The notes under the pieces were generated by a model. The model made no database searches and was not told where the DNA came from. It worked only from the letters and a program-made list of their open reading frames with translations. The translations under genes were made by a program, and so were the position numbers. Shown here in pieces: positions 18,618 through 28,150 of a stretch of DNA of 64,000 bases; the first letter of the stretch is position 1, and the number at the start of each line of letters is the position of its first letter. Source of the DNA: Pseudovibrio denitrificans JCM 12308 (GTDB lineage: Bacteria; Pseudomonadota; Alphaproteobacteria; Rhizobiales; Stappiaceae); assembly GCF_001310815.1 (NCBI RefSeq), contig NZ_BAZK01000002.1, positions 296,443 through 360,442 on the forward strand, read 5' to 3'.

Positions 18618-19847
18618 TTAGCCTTTGACGCTACCTGCTGTGAGGCCTTGAACGAGGAACCGTTCGAACCACAGGAAGATGCAAAGTACAGGGACTGTTG
18701 CGATGACCGCACCGGCCATCAGATGTTGACGTGGGACTTCTGAAGAGTTGAGGGACACAACACCGCGGGAAAGGGTGAAGATGTCCGGATCATCCAGGAA
18801 CATGAAGGCAAAGAGGAACTCGTTCCACGCGATCATGAAGACGTAAAGAGAGACGGAAGCCAGCGCTGGCAGGGACAGTGGCAGGGTGATCTTTAAGATC
18901 ACGCCCAGACGGCTGAGACCATCCATGAGGCCCGCTTCTTCCAGCTCTGCAGGCAAACCTTTGAAGTAGCCCTGCAGCATATACAGGGCGACTGGAATGG
19001 TGGTTGCCGGATAGACAATGAGCAGGCCCGTCAGTGAGTTGCGCAGACCCAGCTGAGAGAAGACAGCATAGAGCGGAATGACCAGAACAATGGCTGGCAC
19101 CATGTAGATGAGCAGCACAGAGCGGGACATCCAGGAGCGACCCGGGAAGTTCAGGCGGGAGACTGCATAGGCGCCCGGAACTGAGAACAACAGGGTCAAG
19201 ATGACGGTTGCCACTGAAACGATAGCAGAAACTGTTAGATAGGTGCCGAAGTTAAACTGGGTGAACAGCTCAATGTAAGAGCGGAACATTCCAGAGAGTC
19301 CACCGGACAGGTCGATGGACAGATCCAGCGGATTGCCGAGTAGTTGCTGCTGACTCTTCAGGCTGGTCATGACCATGACGTAGAACGGCAGGGCAACCAT
19401 GACGGTGAAGACGACAAAGCCAAAGCCTTTGGCCACGCGCAGGAAAATGACTTCCTTCTCATAACGGGTGAGGCTGCCTTTTGGGGTGCCATCCAGAGTC
19501 TGACGGTTTGCCCAGAAGGTGACGGCTACAAAGGACACCAGTGCGATGAGCTGCCAGAGTGGCTCGACCGAGAGCGGCAGAGCAAAAGGTGCGCCGAAGG
19601 TTGCTGCCAGCAGGGTCAGAAGGATGATGGCAGCTGGTGCGTATTTCTGTCCGATGCTGGCGGTCTTACCTTCCCACAGATGGGTGAAGAGCGCGCCTAG
19701 CGCAGCGGCGAGGGCGGCGGCACCCACTTGCGGGATAGCCAACTCGCCGGTGATGAGTGTCAGGGTGACACCAATCACGATCATGGTGAGGAAGCCCCAG
19801 ACGGCTCCGCTTACAGCAGAAAGAACGTAGCTGTTCAGCAATCTCAT
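18618..19847 (-). CDS. Sugar ABC transporter permease, MalG type with N-terminal membrane extension
   Basis: The protein has 409 residues, about 130 more than a usual MalG. The extra N-terminal part has roughly four hydrophobic segments (starting LSAVSGAVWGFLTMIVIG and ending around WQLIALVSFVAVTFWA) before the normal permease begins near EVIFLRVAKGFGF. The standard part has six membrane segments and the EAA loop EEAGLMDGLSRLGVILKITLPL that contacts the ATPase. The start overlaps the end of the upstream permease by 4 bp, showing translational coupling. The hydrolase start codon is 40 bp downstream. Confidence 0.9.
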   Translation of the reverse strand: MRLLNSYVLSAVSGAVWGFLTMIVIGVTLTLITGELAIPQVGAAALAAALGALFTHLWEGKTASIGQKYAPAAIILLTLLAATFGAPFALPLSVEPLWQLIALVSFVAVTFWANRQTLDGTPKGSLTRYEKEVIFLRVAKGFGFVVFTVMVALPFYVMVMTSLKSQQQLLGNPLDLSIDLSGGLSGMFRSYIELFTQFNFGTYLTVSAIVSVATVILTLLFSVPGAYAVSRLNFPGRSWMSRSVLLIYMVPAIVLVIPLYAVFSQLGLRNSLTGLLIVYPATTIPVALYMLQGYFKGLPAELEEAGLMDGLSRLGVILKITLPLSLPALASVSLYVFMIAWNEFLFAFMFLDDPDIFTLSRGVVSLNSSEVPRQHLMAGAVIATVPVLCIFLWFERFLVQGLTAGSVKG

Positions 19848-21175
19848 AGTCCTTCCTCCTTGGTTGAGAAGCGGATGAACAAGGTGGCGAAGGTGACAAG
19901 AACAACAAAGACGACCACGGCAACAGCTGCACCGGCGCCCAGATTGGAGAGGGCAAAGCCTTGCTCATACACATCCACGGTCAGGGTGCGGGTTCCGGCG
20001 TTACCGCCGGTGAGCAGGAAGATGTCGTCGAACTTGTTGAAGGTCCATATGAAGCGCAGCAGGAAGAGGACTGACAGGATGCCCATGAGCTGTGGCAGGG
20101 AAATGTACCAGAACTGCTGCAGTGGGGTCGCGCCGTCCATTTCAGCGGCCTCATAAATGTCCGTTGAAACGGACTGCATGCGCGCCAGAATGAACAGGAA
20201 GGACAGCGGGAAATACCGCCATGCTTCAAAGGCGATGACTGTTGAGAGCGCCAGTGGGAACTCGAAGGAGGTTCCGAACAGGTGCAGGTCGACTGCGCGC
20301 TGGCCGAAGAAGTTCACCGGCTCTGCGAAGACGCCCATCTTGGTGAGCAGGGCGTTCAAGGTTCCGGAGAATGGATCCAGCAGCACGACCCAGGTGAAGG
20401 CGACGGCAATGACCGGAGACACATAAGGGAACAAGAAGAGCCCGCGCAGGATGCCTCTGCCCTTGAAGGATGTGTTGAGGAGCTGCGCTGCAAACAGGCC
20501 AAGGACGAGTGCACCCACTGTGCCGAAGATAGTGTAGTAGAACGTGACGCGCAGAACGCTCCAGAACTCATCGCTGTCAAACACGCGGCGGAAGTTGTCC
20601 AGCGTGAAGGTGCTGTTGGTGAGCACGCTGTCAGCCTTGCCGAATACTGCAGGCTTGCTGGCTTTCTCCGGCTTCTTCAGCGCAAGGTATTCGTTGGAAA
20701 CGGTGCCTGCGATGACAAGTTTCTCGCGGGCTTTTCCTTCAAGCGTGCCGATGTTGCAGGTCAGGTTGGTCCCAGTCAGAGAGCAGGCATCCGGCAGTTT
20801 TTGCGCAGTGAAACCGGGAGGGAGAATATCGGTAAAACCAGCGTCTGCGATGGAGTTTTTCTGGGAGGAATTGCGGACACGATACTCCAGCGTTGCCGGA
20901 TCGCCTGCTAGTTGGGGTTTGCCTTTCACGCGCTCGTTGATAAGGACTTTGGGGGCACGCAAGTCGCCCAGCTCCACGGGTTTGAAGCTGATCCAGAAGT
21001 TGGCGACCAACGGTCCAAGAACAATTGCGAGGATGATCAGAAACGTGGGCGCCAGCATGGTGTAGGCGAGGCGGGCCTCCCGCTTTTGCATGGGGCCTGC
21101 GCCTTTGGGCGGCTGGCTTACGCTTTCACCTGCCGTGCTAACAGTTTTTCCGGCCTGATCGGCTATGGCGCTCAT
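19844..21175 (-). CDS. Sugar ABC transporter permease, MalF type with inserted DUF11-like domain
   Basis: The protein has 443 residues. After the first membrane segment (residues 40-63) comes an insertion of about 115 residues that should lie in the periplasm. It has the DUF11 repeat pattern: YRVRN near 98, FTDILPPGF near 114-122, a Cys pair at 131 and 140 (DACSLTGTNLTCNIGTL), and LVIAGTV. The permease core follows, with the EAA loop EAAEMDGATPLQQFWYISLPQ. E. coli MalF also has a periplasmic insertion at this position that touches the binding protein, but of another fold. The domain may bind the solute-binding protein. Confidence 0.9.
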   Translation of the reverse strand: MSAIADQAGKTVSTAGESVSQPPKGAGPMQKREARLAYTMLAPTFLIILAIVLGPLVANFWISFKPVELGDLRAPKVLINERVKGKPQLAGDPATLEYRVRNSSQKNSIADAGFTDILPPGFTAQKLPDACSLTGTNLTCNIGTLEGKAREKLVIAGTVSNEYLALKKPEKASKPAVFGKADSVLTNSTFTLDNFRRVFDSDEFWSVLRVTFYYTIFGTVGALVLGLFAAQLLNTSFKGRGILRGLFLFPYVSPVIAVAFTWVVLLDPFSGTLNALLTKMGVFAEPVNFFGQRAVDLHLFGTSFEFPLALSTVIAFEAWRYFPLSFLFILARMQSVSTDIYEAAEMDGATPLQQFWYISLPQLMGILSVLFLLRFIWTFNKFDDIFLLTGGNAGTRTLTVDVYEQGFALSNLGAGAAVAVVVFVVLVTFATLFIRFSTKEEGL

Positions 21176-21266
21176 TGCGCTGTGCTCCTGATATCACTGT
21201 GGTTTTGGTGGTTTAAGGGCCCGCAGACCAGAGGCCTGCGGGCTGGGATCACGGCGGCGTCAGGCC

Positions 21267-22615
21267 TTACTTGATCTTGGCAAGTTCCTGATTGATCCGG
21301 GCGACCGCTTCTTCCGCGGTGAGTTCGTCATCAATGAACTCGCGAGTGTAACGGTTGATTGCCATGGAGTTCAGGATCTTGGATGCAAGACTGAGCTGGC
21401 CTTCCTTCACCCCCCAACGGCTAGCCGTGTCCAAACCTTCAACAATCTGGGAGATTGTTTCTGCTGGATAAAGCTCTGTGAGCGGTGCTTTGCGGTCCAC
21501 ACCAACTGGCAGGGTTGCCCAGCCTTTGATGAAGGCTTCTTTGTCTTCCGCATTGCCGCGGCGGACAGGGAACTTGCCTTCCGGTGCGATGGACAGGGTC
21601 GCCATGTAGCCTTCGTTCATGGAGTATTCCACGAACTGCTGTGCAGCTTCTGTGTCAGCATCGTTGGTGATGGAGAAGTAGCGGATGTCGCCCCATGCTG
21701 CGCCGGCCTTGTTGGATGGACCGGACAGAGTGGTTACAACGCCGGTTTTACCTGCCAGTTCCTTGGAGGTCGGGTCGTCGTTGATGGTTGGCGGTGCGCT
21801 GTCACGCAGACCAGCCAGCTCGTCCAGAATGAACGGTGACCAGATGATCATAGCTGCTTTGCCAGCGAAGTAGAGTTCGCGTGACTGTTTCCAGTAAAGG
21901 TCGCCTGGAGGAGATGCCTTTGCCAATGCCTTATAGAAGGTCAGTGCTTCCGCAAGTTTCTTCTCGTCAAAGCCTTTGAAGCCGTTTTTGTCGACCGGAG
22001 TTGCGCCGTTTGCCAGAAGCACATGTTCCAGAAGCTGGCTCATGAAGCTTTCGTCGATCTTTGTTGCAGCCACAAAGCCGAACTGCTCAGGCGGATTGTG
22101 CAGCTTTTCGATGGCAGCAAGGATGGATGCGTAGGTGTTTGGTGCTTCCAGACCGGCAGCGTCAAACAGATCCTTGCGGTAGACGATCATCTGGGTCCAG
22201 CCATCAACCGGAACAGCTGCGTAGCCATCTGGCAGGGCTGCCATGTTCAGAGCGCCGGATGCGAAGGTGCCTTCTTCCAGTCTTCGATGACTTCGGTTGC
22301 TGCATCTGTGTCGATGATGCCAGCTTCTGCCCATGGCAGAACGTGGATCAGCGGATGATAGATGACGTCTGGCAGATCGCCTGCTGCATATGCTGCAGTT
22401 GCACGGGTACCCATGTCTTTTTCTGTTACCGGAATAACGTTGACTTCAATGCCAGTTTTCTCGGTAAACGCCTTCGCCATTGCCTCCTGCTTGGCGAGAC
22501 GTGCAGGCTGTTCTTCTGTGGTCCAGAAGCGCAGTGCTTCAGCCTGTGCAGCGCTCATTGCAAATGCAAGCGTGCCGACGAGGGCTGTTGTCCTTAAAAT
22601 GTTCCTCCCGAACAT
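21267..22615 (-). pseudogene. Sugar ABC transporter substrate-binding protein, frame broken once
   Basis: Type I solute-binding protein of the MalE/UgpB class. The start is ATG 22615 with GGAGG five bases upstream, followed by a signal peptide ending at MSAAQA. The first 115 residues (RFWTTEEQPARLAK, DLPDVIYHPLIHVLPW) and the rest (ALPDGYAAVPVDGW, the PEQFGFVAATK segment, FSITNDADTEAAQQFVEY) are in different frames. Adding one base at the CC of 22270-22271 gives EDWKKGTFASGALNMAAL and a 449-aa protein, a normal size. It should deliver sugar to the two downstream permeases. The frame break is probably a sequence error. Confidence 0.9.
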
Positions 22616-22626
22616 AATTTCCTCCA

Positions 22627-23727
22627 TTATGCGGTTGCGAAGTATGTGCTGAGGTGAGCTTTCAGCTCCTCAGGTGTTTTGCGCGGCGGACCATCAGAGC
22701 CACGCTGAATGAGTTTTGCTTCAGCCAGTATCTGCAGCTCGCGTGCTGGCTGACCGCTGATTGCTTTTGTGAGAAGTTCTGCCAGCGTACTGCCTGCGAG
22801 AACCGGCTCTTGGGCAAAGCTGGTGAGCGGCGGATCGAAGTGCTCACAAACAGGCAGGCCGTCGTAGCCGATGACGGTGATGTCTTCGCCAACGGTCAGG
22901 CCATGACGGCGGATGATTTTGGTAACGCCGATGGCGATAGCGTCTGTCATGCAGATGATAGCTGTCGGCGGGCGGTTCTGACGGAGCAGCTGAAGGGCTG
23001 CCTGCTCGCCGCCCGGTTCGTCCAGAGTTGCCTCGGCGATCAGCTGATCTTCAAAAGCTAGGCCAGCATCTTCCAGGCCTTGCTGGAAGCCTTCGATACG
23101 CAGGCGGCTGAAGTTCATCTGCGGGTTGGACATCACCAGTGAGATGCGGCGGTGGCCCTGTGCGATGACTTTTTGCGCAGCAGCGTAGAAGGCAGCGTGG
23201 TTGTCGATGTCGAACCAGGGATGTTCACTCTCGCGGGCTGTGCGACCATGGCTGACAAACGGGAAGCCGCGATCCAGCAGATAATCGACGCGCGGATCAT
23301 TGGTTGCTGTTCTGGTGAGAACGAAGCCATCGACCTTTTGTGAGGAGATGAGGCGGCGGATTGCCAGCACTGCATCATCCATGGAACTTGCTGTTGTGAC
23401 CAACAGATCTTTGTCGACTGCATTGAGCGCCCGTGTCATGCCATCCAGAAACTCGGCAAGAAACGGATCTGCGCCTTTGCCGGGCATGAGTGGCAAGACG
23501 ATGCCGAATGTATCGACACGGCCACGTTTGAGATTGCGTGCTGTAGAGGAGGGGCGGTAGCCCAGCTCTTCGACAGCTTTGAGCACGCGCTCACGTGTGT
23601 TTTTGGAAATGTCCGTGTAGTTGTTCAAGACGCGGGACACGGTGCCCTTTGCTACGCCCACATGGCGTGCCACGTCTCCAATGGTCACAGATTTTCTCTG
23701 CTGCACATTCTGGTCAGTGATGCTCAC
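22627..23727 (-). CDS. LacI family transcriptional repressor of the sugar operon
   Basis: The protein has 366 residues from GTG 23727, preceded by GGTGGG; an ATG at 23772 would add 15 residues but has no ribosome site. The N-terminal helix-turn-helix VTIGDVARHVGVAKGTVSRVLNN is classic LacI. The hinge helix RPSSTARNLKRGR and a periplasmic-binding-fold sensor domain follow. It is the first gene of the operon, and the binding-protein gene begins 12 bp after its end. It should bind the AAAACCGATTTT-type palindromes 70-130 bp upstream, repressing itself and the transporter until sugar is present. Confidence 0.92.
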   Translation of the reverse strand: MSITDQNVQQRKSVTIGDVARHVGVAKGTVSRVLNNYTDISKNTRERVLKAVEELGYRPSSTARNLKRGRVDTFGIVLPLMPGKGADPFLAEFLDGMTRALNAVDKDLLVTTASSMDDAVLAIRRLISSQKVDGFVLTRTATNDPRVDYLLDRGFPFVSHGRTARESEHPWFDIDNHAAFYAAAQKVIAQGHRRISLVMSNPQMNFSRLRIEGFQQGLEDAGLAFEDQLIAEATLDEPGGEQAALQLLRQNRPPTAIICMTDAIAIGVTKIIRRHGLTVGEDITVIGYDGLPVCEHFDPPLTSFAQEPVLAGSTLAELLTKAISGQPARELQILAEAKLIQRGSDGPPRKTPEELKAHLSTYFATA

Positions 23728-23798
23728 AGAATTCCCACCCAAATACTTTGTCACCAGATCGCTCCCATGCATGATCTGATTTCATCAATGATGCTTAC

Positions 23799-23853
23799 AA
23801 AACCGATTTTGGAAGTCAACAAAATCGGTTTTGAAGACTCCGAAATCGGTTTT
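23799..23853 (-). promoter_or_regulatory. Three phased LacI-type operators upstream of lacI
   Basis: AAAACCGATTTT (23799-23810), AAAATCGGTTTT (23821-23832) and GAAATCGGTTTT (23842-23853) are near-palindromic 12-mers built around the central CG typical of LacI-family sites. Their centres are 22 and 21 bp apart, two helical turns, so all lie on one DNA face. Further GGTTTCGG half-sites follow to about 23905. Confidence 0.75.
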
Positions 23854-24126
23854 GGAAACCGAAACACAAGGTTTTTCCGAAAGAGGGTTTCGGGTGGTTT
23901 CGGTGAGCGAAACTAAGCTTGAAAAAAGTTCTGCAAGGGCTGGGGACAACTTGGTTTCGATGGCTCTGAGGTGGCGAGAAGGGGGGGGTGAGGCTCAGAA
24001 ACCGGTCTTGCAAAAGGACTCAGAGCCTTCAATTGCGACTAGGCCAAAGGGCTAGGTTGCCCATTAGGTCAACTGGAAATAGCTTCTTTAAACGAAGTTA
24101 AATTCTAAAAGGTGCCGGAGCCGGGA

Positions 24127-24639
24127 ATGAGTGGAGCGCGACGAAGCTTTGCAGGTGTTGACTGCGCAGTTGCCCAGGCCATCGAGCAGATGGGGGATCC
24201 CTGGATCCTGCTTATTCTGCGATGTCAGTTTCAGGGCATTAAGCGCTTTGATGACTTTCAGGGGCACTTGCAGATCTCGACCAGCGTGCTGACAGACCGG
24301 TTGAGGCGGCTTGTTCAGGCCGGGATGTTGCGCAAGGAGCAAGACCAGCATGACAAGCGCGGCACGGTTTATCTGCTGACCGAGAAGGGAATGGATTTCT
24401 ATCCGGTCATGATTGCGCTGCATCAGTGGAGTGAACGCTGGGAGGCCCGTGAAGATGGACCACGGCTGGAGCTGCTGGACAGGCAGAGCGGAGAGCCGGT
24501 GCGTGAGGTGCGCGTGCTCTCGCAGGATTACAGAGAATTAGGTGCCCGGGATGTTCAGGCTCTGGTTGATGACCGGAGCGGCGAGATGATGCAGGACATT
24601 CAGGAGCGGTTGAAACGTCGGAGAGGGGATGCTGCCTGA
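24127..24639 (+). CDS. HxlR family transcriptional regulator
   Basis: The protein has 170 residues from ATG 24127, with GGAGCCGGGA just upstream. It has the winged-helix HxlR core: CAVAQAIEQMGDPWILLILRC, then FDDFQGHLQISTSVLTDRLRRL as recognition helix and the wing RGTVYLLTEKG. HxlR proteins respond to aldehydes, quinones or oxidants. It ends 55 bp before a nitronate monooxygenase gene on the same strand, which is the most likely target. The C-terminal 60 residues extend beyond the family core. Confidence 0.88.
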   Translation: MSGARRSFAGVDCAVAQAIEQMGDPWILLILRCQFQGIKRFDDFQGHLQISTSVLTDRLRRLVQAGMLRKEQDQHDKRGTVYLLTEKGMDFYPVMIALHQWSERWEAREDGPRLELLDRQSGEPVREVRVLSQDYRELGARDVQALVDDRSGEMMQDIQERLKRRRGDAA

Positions 24640-24694
24640 GCCTTCTAGAGGCGGGCAGATTGTCGGATTTGTAAGGGAGTGTGTTTGAAATGCT

Positions 24695-25675
24695 TTGCCA
24701 GATATTTTGAAGAGTAAACTTCGCCTGCCAGTTGTTGGCAGCCCATTGTTCATCATCAGCAATCCTGACCTTGTGATTGCACAGTGTAAGGCGGGGATCG
24801 TTGGATCTTTCCCTGCTCTTAATGCGCGCCCAAAGGAAAAGCTGGAAGAGTGGCTGATCCAGATTACGGAAGAGCTGGCAGCCTATGATGCCGCCAATCC
24901 GGATAAGCCGTCTGCGCCATTTGCAGTGAACCAGATTGTGCATCGCTCCAACGATCGTCTGGAACATGATGTGGAGCTTTGCGTAAAGTACAAGGTGCCG
25001 ATCGTGATCACCTCTCTTGGCGCACGGCCAGAGGTGTTTGATGCGGTCCACTCTTATGGTGGCATCGTGCTGCATGACATCATCACCAACACACATGCGC
25101 ATAAAGCGATTGAGAAGGGGGCTGATGGCCTGATCGCTGTTGCTGCAGGTGCAGGTGGTCATGCAGGGACGACCTCTCCGTTTGCGCTTATTCAGGAAAT
25201 CCGTGAGTGGTTTGATGGTCCTTTGCTGCTGTCTGGTAGCATCAGCACCGGCCAGTCCATCCTTGCTTCTCAGGTGATGGGGGCTGATCTGGCTTACATA
25301 GGTTCTGCATTTATTGCGACTGAGGAAGCGAATGCGGAGCAGGGCTATAAGCAGATGATCGTTGAGAGTGGGGCAGAGGACATTGTCTACTCCAACCTGT
25401 TTACGGGCGTTCACGGCAACTATCTGAAGCCTTCCATCGAGAATGCCGGTATGGACCCGAACAATCTGCCTGAAGGCGATCTAAAGACCATGAACTTTAA
25501 TAGTGGGTCCGGTAAGCCGAAGAGCTGGAAAGAGATCTGGGGTTGCGGTCAGGGTATCGGTGCGGTGAAGACCATCGGCACTGCTGGTGATCTGGTTGCC
25601 CGTCTTTCTGAAGAGTATGCCGCCGCGCAGAAAGCAGTTGCTGCGAAGATGCCTGCCATGGAAGCGGCTGAGTAA
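24695..25675 (+). CDS. Nitronate monooxygenase (2-nitropropane dioxygenase)
   Basis: FMN-dependent TIM-barrel enzyme that oxidises alkyl nitronates such as propionate 3-nitronate. The N-terminal LRLPVVGSPLFI, the QCKAGIVGSFPALNARP segment, the GADGLIAVAAGAGGHAG loop with the family His, and the phosphate-binding LLLSGSISTG are all present. The open frame can only start at TTG 24695. An ATG at 24690 would give M-A-L-P-D-I-L if one G were added after 24692, which matches the usual N-terminus and gives 328 aa. A one-base error at the start is therefore likely. The gene follows an HxlR regulator and ends at a terminator. Confidence 0.9.
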   Translation: MPDILKSKLRLPVVGSPLFIISNPDLVIAQCKAGIVGSFPALNARPKEKLEEWLIQITEELAAYDAANPDKPSAPFAVNQIVHRSNDRLEHDVELCVKYKVPIVITSLGARPEVFDAVHSYGGIVLHDIITNTHAHKAIEKGADGLIAVAAGAGGHAGTTSPFALIQEIREWFDGPLLLSGSISTGQSILASQVMGADLAYIGSAFIATEEANAEQGYKQMIVESGAEDIVYSNLFTGVHGNYLKPSIENAGMDPNNLPEGDLKTMNFNSGSGKPKSWKEIWGCGQGIGAVKTIGTAGDLVARLSEEYAAAQKAVAAKMPAMEAAE

Positions 25676-25705
25676 CCAAAGCGCCGATAATGCTGGTTTG
25701 AATAG

Positions 25706-25740
25706 GAGGCTGCCGGGTTTCGTGCCCGGTGGCCTTTTTC
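25706..25740 (+). terminator. Intrinsic terminator after nitronate monooxygenase gene
   Basis: AGGCTGCCGGG pairs with CCCGGTGGCCT (one internal mismatch) and is followed by five T. Confidence 0.85.
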
Positions 25741-25822
25741 TTCACAAAAGTGCGCATGCTTCGTCCTTATGATTGTCCTGCCATGATTTCGTAGGAGGTG
25801 GGACCAACGAGAAGGAAGAAAA

Positions 25823-26200
25823 ATGCGTATTTTTTGGTGTCTCGGCCTTCTGCTGGCCGGTACTTTTATGGTCGCCTCTGAAAGCTATGCTCAGGGCAGC
25901 GACACACAAGTCACTCCTCCCATGACCCAGTATTGTAACCGCGGTACAGCGCTTTATGCGGATGGAAGCAGTGCGGGTGGCCCAATGCCAATGATCAAGT
26001 GTGGTCAAAACACGCTGGTTTATCAGCGTACCAATATGAGCTTCCCGCTCTCCGTGGTGGCCAATGGCAAGCTGTCTGTTAACAACGCAAATGGTGCCTG
26101 TCAGAGCGCAAAGGCAGCTGGTGCTGATGCGATTGTCAGCAATATTCAGTCCCTTTGTAACACGACTCTTTGGCCGAACTCTTGTTCTCAGTGTAATTGA
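25823..26200 (+). CDS. Small secreted cysteine-containing protein, unknown function
   Basis: The protein has 125 residues from ATG 25823, with a signal peptide ending near SESYAQ. The mature part of about 100 residues has six cysteines, including a C-terminal C-x-x-C (NSCSQCN), so it is probably disulfide-bonded in the periplasm or outside the cell. I do not recognise a family. It stands alone. The 266 bp after it are AT-rich with a small AGTAAT/ATTACT hairpin and T-run near 26295-26315 that may be its terminator. Confidence 0.65.
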   Translation: MRIFWCLGLLLAGTFMVASESYAQGSDTQVTPPMTQYCNRGTALYADGSSAGGPMPMIKCGQNTLVYQRTNMSFPLSVVANGKLSVNNANGACQSAKAAGADAIVSNIQSLCNTTLWPNSCSQCN

Positions 26201-26466
26201 GTATAAGATATATCAGTGGTAGTATTGGTTGCTGTAGAGCTAAAGTAATCAATACTACTTATCTTGTTGAGTTAATCTCACCATATGCCGCGTAGTAATC
26301 AGTATTACTTTTTTATGGGCATCGTGACACCCAATAGTCATATATGAGAAACTCTGTTGCATAAATGGGGTGTATCTCTGGCGATATATTGCTAGAATCG
26401 GGCAACTTGTGAAAGTTGATTTCAAAATACACTTAAGCAAAATCAAAAAAGAATGGCTTAGGTCAC

Positions 26467-27802
26467 ATGCAACGAGAGCATTGGGGGAAGTCGTATCGGC
26501 TTCATTCTGGCTGCTGCAGGTTCAGCGGTTGGATTAGGTAATATCTGGAAATTTCCGTATTTGGTTGGCGCAGAAGGCGGCGGGGCATTCCTCGTGGTCT
26601 ACATTGCGTTTTTGATCGCGATTGGTTTGTGTGTGATGATCGCGGAGATTGCGCTGGGCCGTCAGGCTCAAGCCAACCCATTCAGCGCTTTCAAGCGTGT
26701 CGGCGGCGCAGGCTGGTCGATTTTTGGTCTCATGGCGGTTTTGACCGCGTTTCTTATTCTCTCATTCTATTCCGTTGTCGGCGGCTGGACCATCGCTTAC
26801 GTGGTTAAGACGTTAACCGGTGGCTTTGCTGGTTATTCCGGTGCGGAGTTTGAGGGACACTTCGGTGCATTGGTGACAGATGCAGTTGAGCCAATCATTT
26901 ATCACGGTGCCTTCATGGCAATTGGTGTGCTGATCGTGATCAACGGTATTTCCGGTGGCATCGAGAAGGCATCTAAGATCATGATGCCGCTTTTGTTCAT
27001 TCTGCTGGCACTGCTGGTGGTTCGTTCTCTGACTCTTGAAGGGGCCTGGGCAGGTGTTGAGTACTTCCTCGTTCCTGACTGGTCTCATCTGAACCCGGAC
27101 ATGGTTGCTGCGGCTCTGGGACAGGCGTTCTTTACGCTGTCACTGGGTATGGGTGCCTTGATCACCTATGGTTCTTATCTGGGTAACAAAGAGAGCATTC
27201 CAAACGCAGCTGTTTGGGTTGTTGGTCTCGATCTCTTGGTCGCGATCCTGGCTGGCTTCCTTATTCTGCCAGCTGTGTTTGCGTTCAACATGGATCCGGC
27301 TGCAGGCCCAGGCCTGACCTTTATCACCTTGCCAGCGATCTTTGCTGAACTGCCATTTGGTACCTTCATTCAGCTTTGCTTCTTCCTGCTGCTGTTTGTG
27401 GCTGCGATCACCTCAGCAATTTCCTTGCTGCAGGTTGTGGTTGCTTTCATCTGCGAGGAGTTCAACGTGGGCCGTAAGGCGGCGACCATCTGGGTTGGTA
27501 TCGTGATCTTCCTGTTTGGCGTTCCAAGCTCTCTGGCGCTGGGCGTCTGGGGCGATGTCACGTTCTTCGAGCTGAACTTCTTCGACTTCCTTGGCTATCT
27601 CACTGACAACTACTTCCTGCCACTGGGCGCGATTGCGACCTGTCTGGTTGCTGGTTGGGTGAGCTATGACAAGTTTGCTGCGGAAGTGACCAATGAAGGC
27701 GAGCGTCCATTTGCCTATCTGATCGCATGGAAGTGGATGTGCCGTGTGTTTGCGCCAATCGCAATCATCTACGTGATGGCTCATTCCATCTTCGGCGTAT
27801 AA
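26467..27802 (+). pseudogene. Neurotransmitter:sodium symporter (SNF/NSS) family, first copy, frame broken near start
   Basis: Sodium-coupled transporter of the LeuT fold, probably for an amino acid or similar amine. The start ATG 26467 reads M-Q-R-E-H-W-G. After the G-run at 26483-26487 the true frame (GSRIGFILAAAGSAVGLGN) requires one G fewer. With that repair the protein is 444 aa, exactly the length of the second copy at 28528, whose matching spot has four G instead of five. The frame then runs unbroken through the NIWKFPYL sodium-site region and GQAFFTLSLGMGALITYGSYL. It is a separate transcription unit with its own terminator. Confidence 0.93.
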
Positions 27803-27824
27803 AGCTTCGCTCAAAAGCAATGAA

Positions 27825-27852
27825 AAGGCCGCCAGTTTTGGTGGCCTTTTTT
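27825..27852 (+). terminator. Intrinsic terminator after first NSS gene
   Basis: AAGGCCGCC (27825-27833) pairs with GGTGGCCTT (27840-27848), followed by TTTT. Confidence 0.9.
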
Positions 27853-27897
27853 AATGCTGTTCTGAGGTCATGCGTAGTTTGACTTAATCTGGGCCGG

Positions 27898-28026
27898 ATG
27901 AGGGAGGAAGATGTGCTTGTTGGGCATGGTCCCTTCACCCGAGATGGTCTTGATAAGGAACTGGGTTATGTTGAGGCAGCTAAAGCGCTACTGGGTGCAT
28001 TCCATGAATGCCAGATTGCCGCGTGA
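27898..28026 (+). CDS. Possible small protein, 42 aa
   Basis: An ATG at 27898 opens a 42-codon frame (MREEDVLVGHGP, then GYVEAAKALLGAFHECQIAA) with natural-looking composition. No clear ribosome site is seen and no family is recognised. It lies between two terminators in a 725-bp gap between the two transporter genes, and it may be a remnant. The rest of the gap (28160-28527) is AT-rich and shows no gene. Confidence 0.25.
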   Translation: MREEDVLVGHGPFTRDGLDKELGYVEAAKALLGAFHECQIAA

Positions 28027-28125
28027 GATGGTGTGTCTGGACGAGGAAAAGCAGGCCAGATATCGCAGTGTAAGGGGACGCTGGCCTCAAGCATAAGGCC
28101 TGATGATCGTCCCAACGAGAAAAAG

Positions 28126-28150
28126 AAGCACCGTTTTGGCGGTGCTTTTT
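28126..28150 (+). terminator. Intrinsic terminator upstream of second NSS gene
   Basis: AAGCACCG (28126-28133) pairs with CGGTGCTT (28140-28147), followed by T. It would end transcription of the small 27898 frame or read-through from the left. Confidence 0.8.

Noticed and set aside
24407-25414. A 335-codon leftward open frame over the nitronate monooxygenase
   Set aside because: It is antisense to a gene with all family motifs and looks compositionally random.
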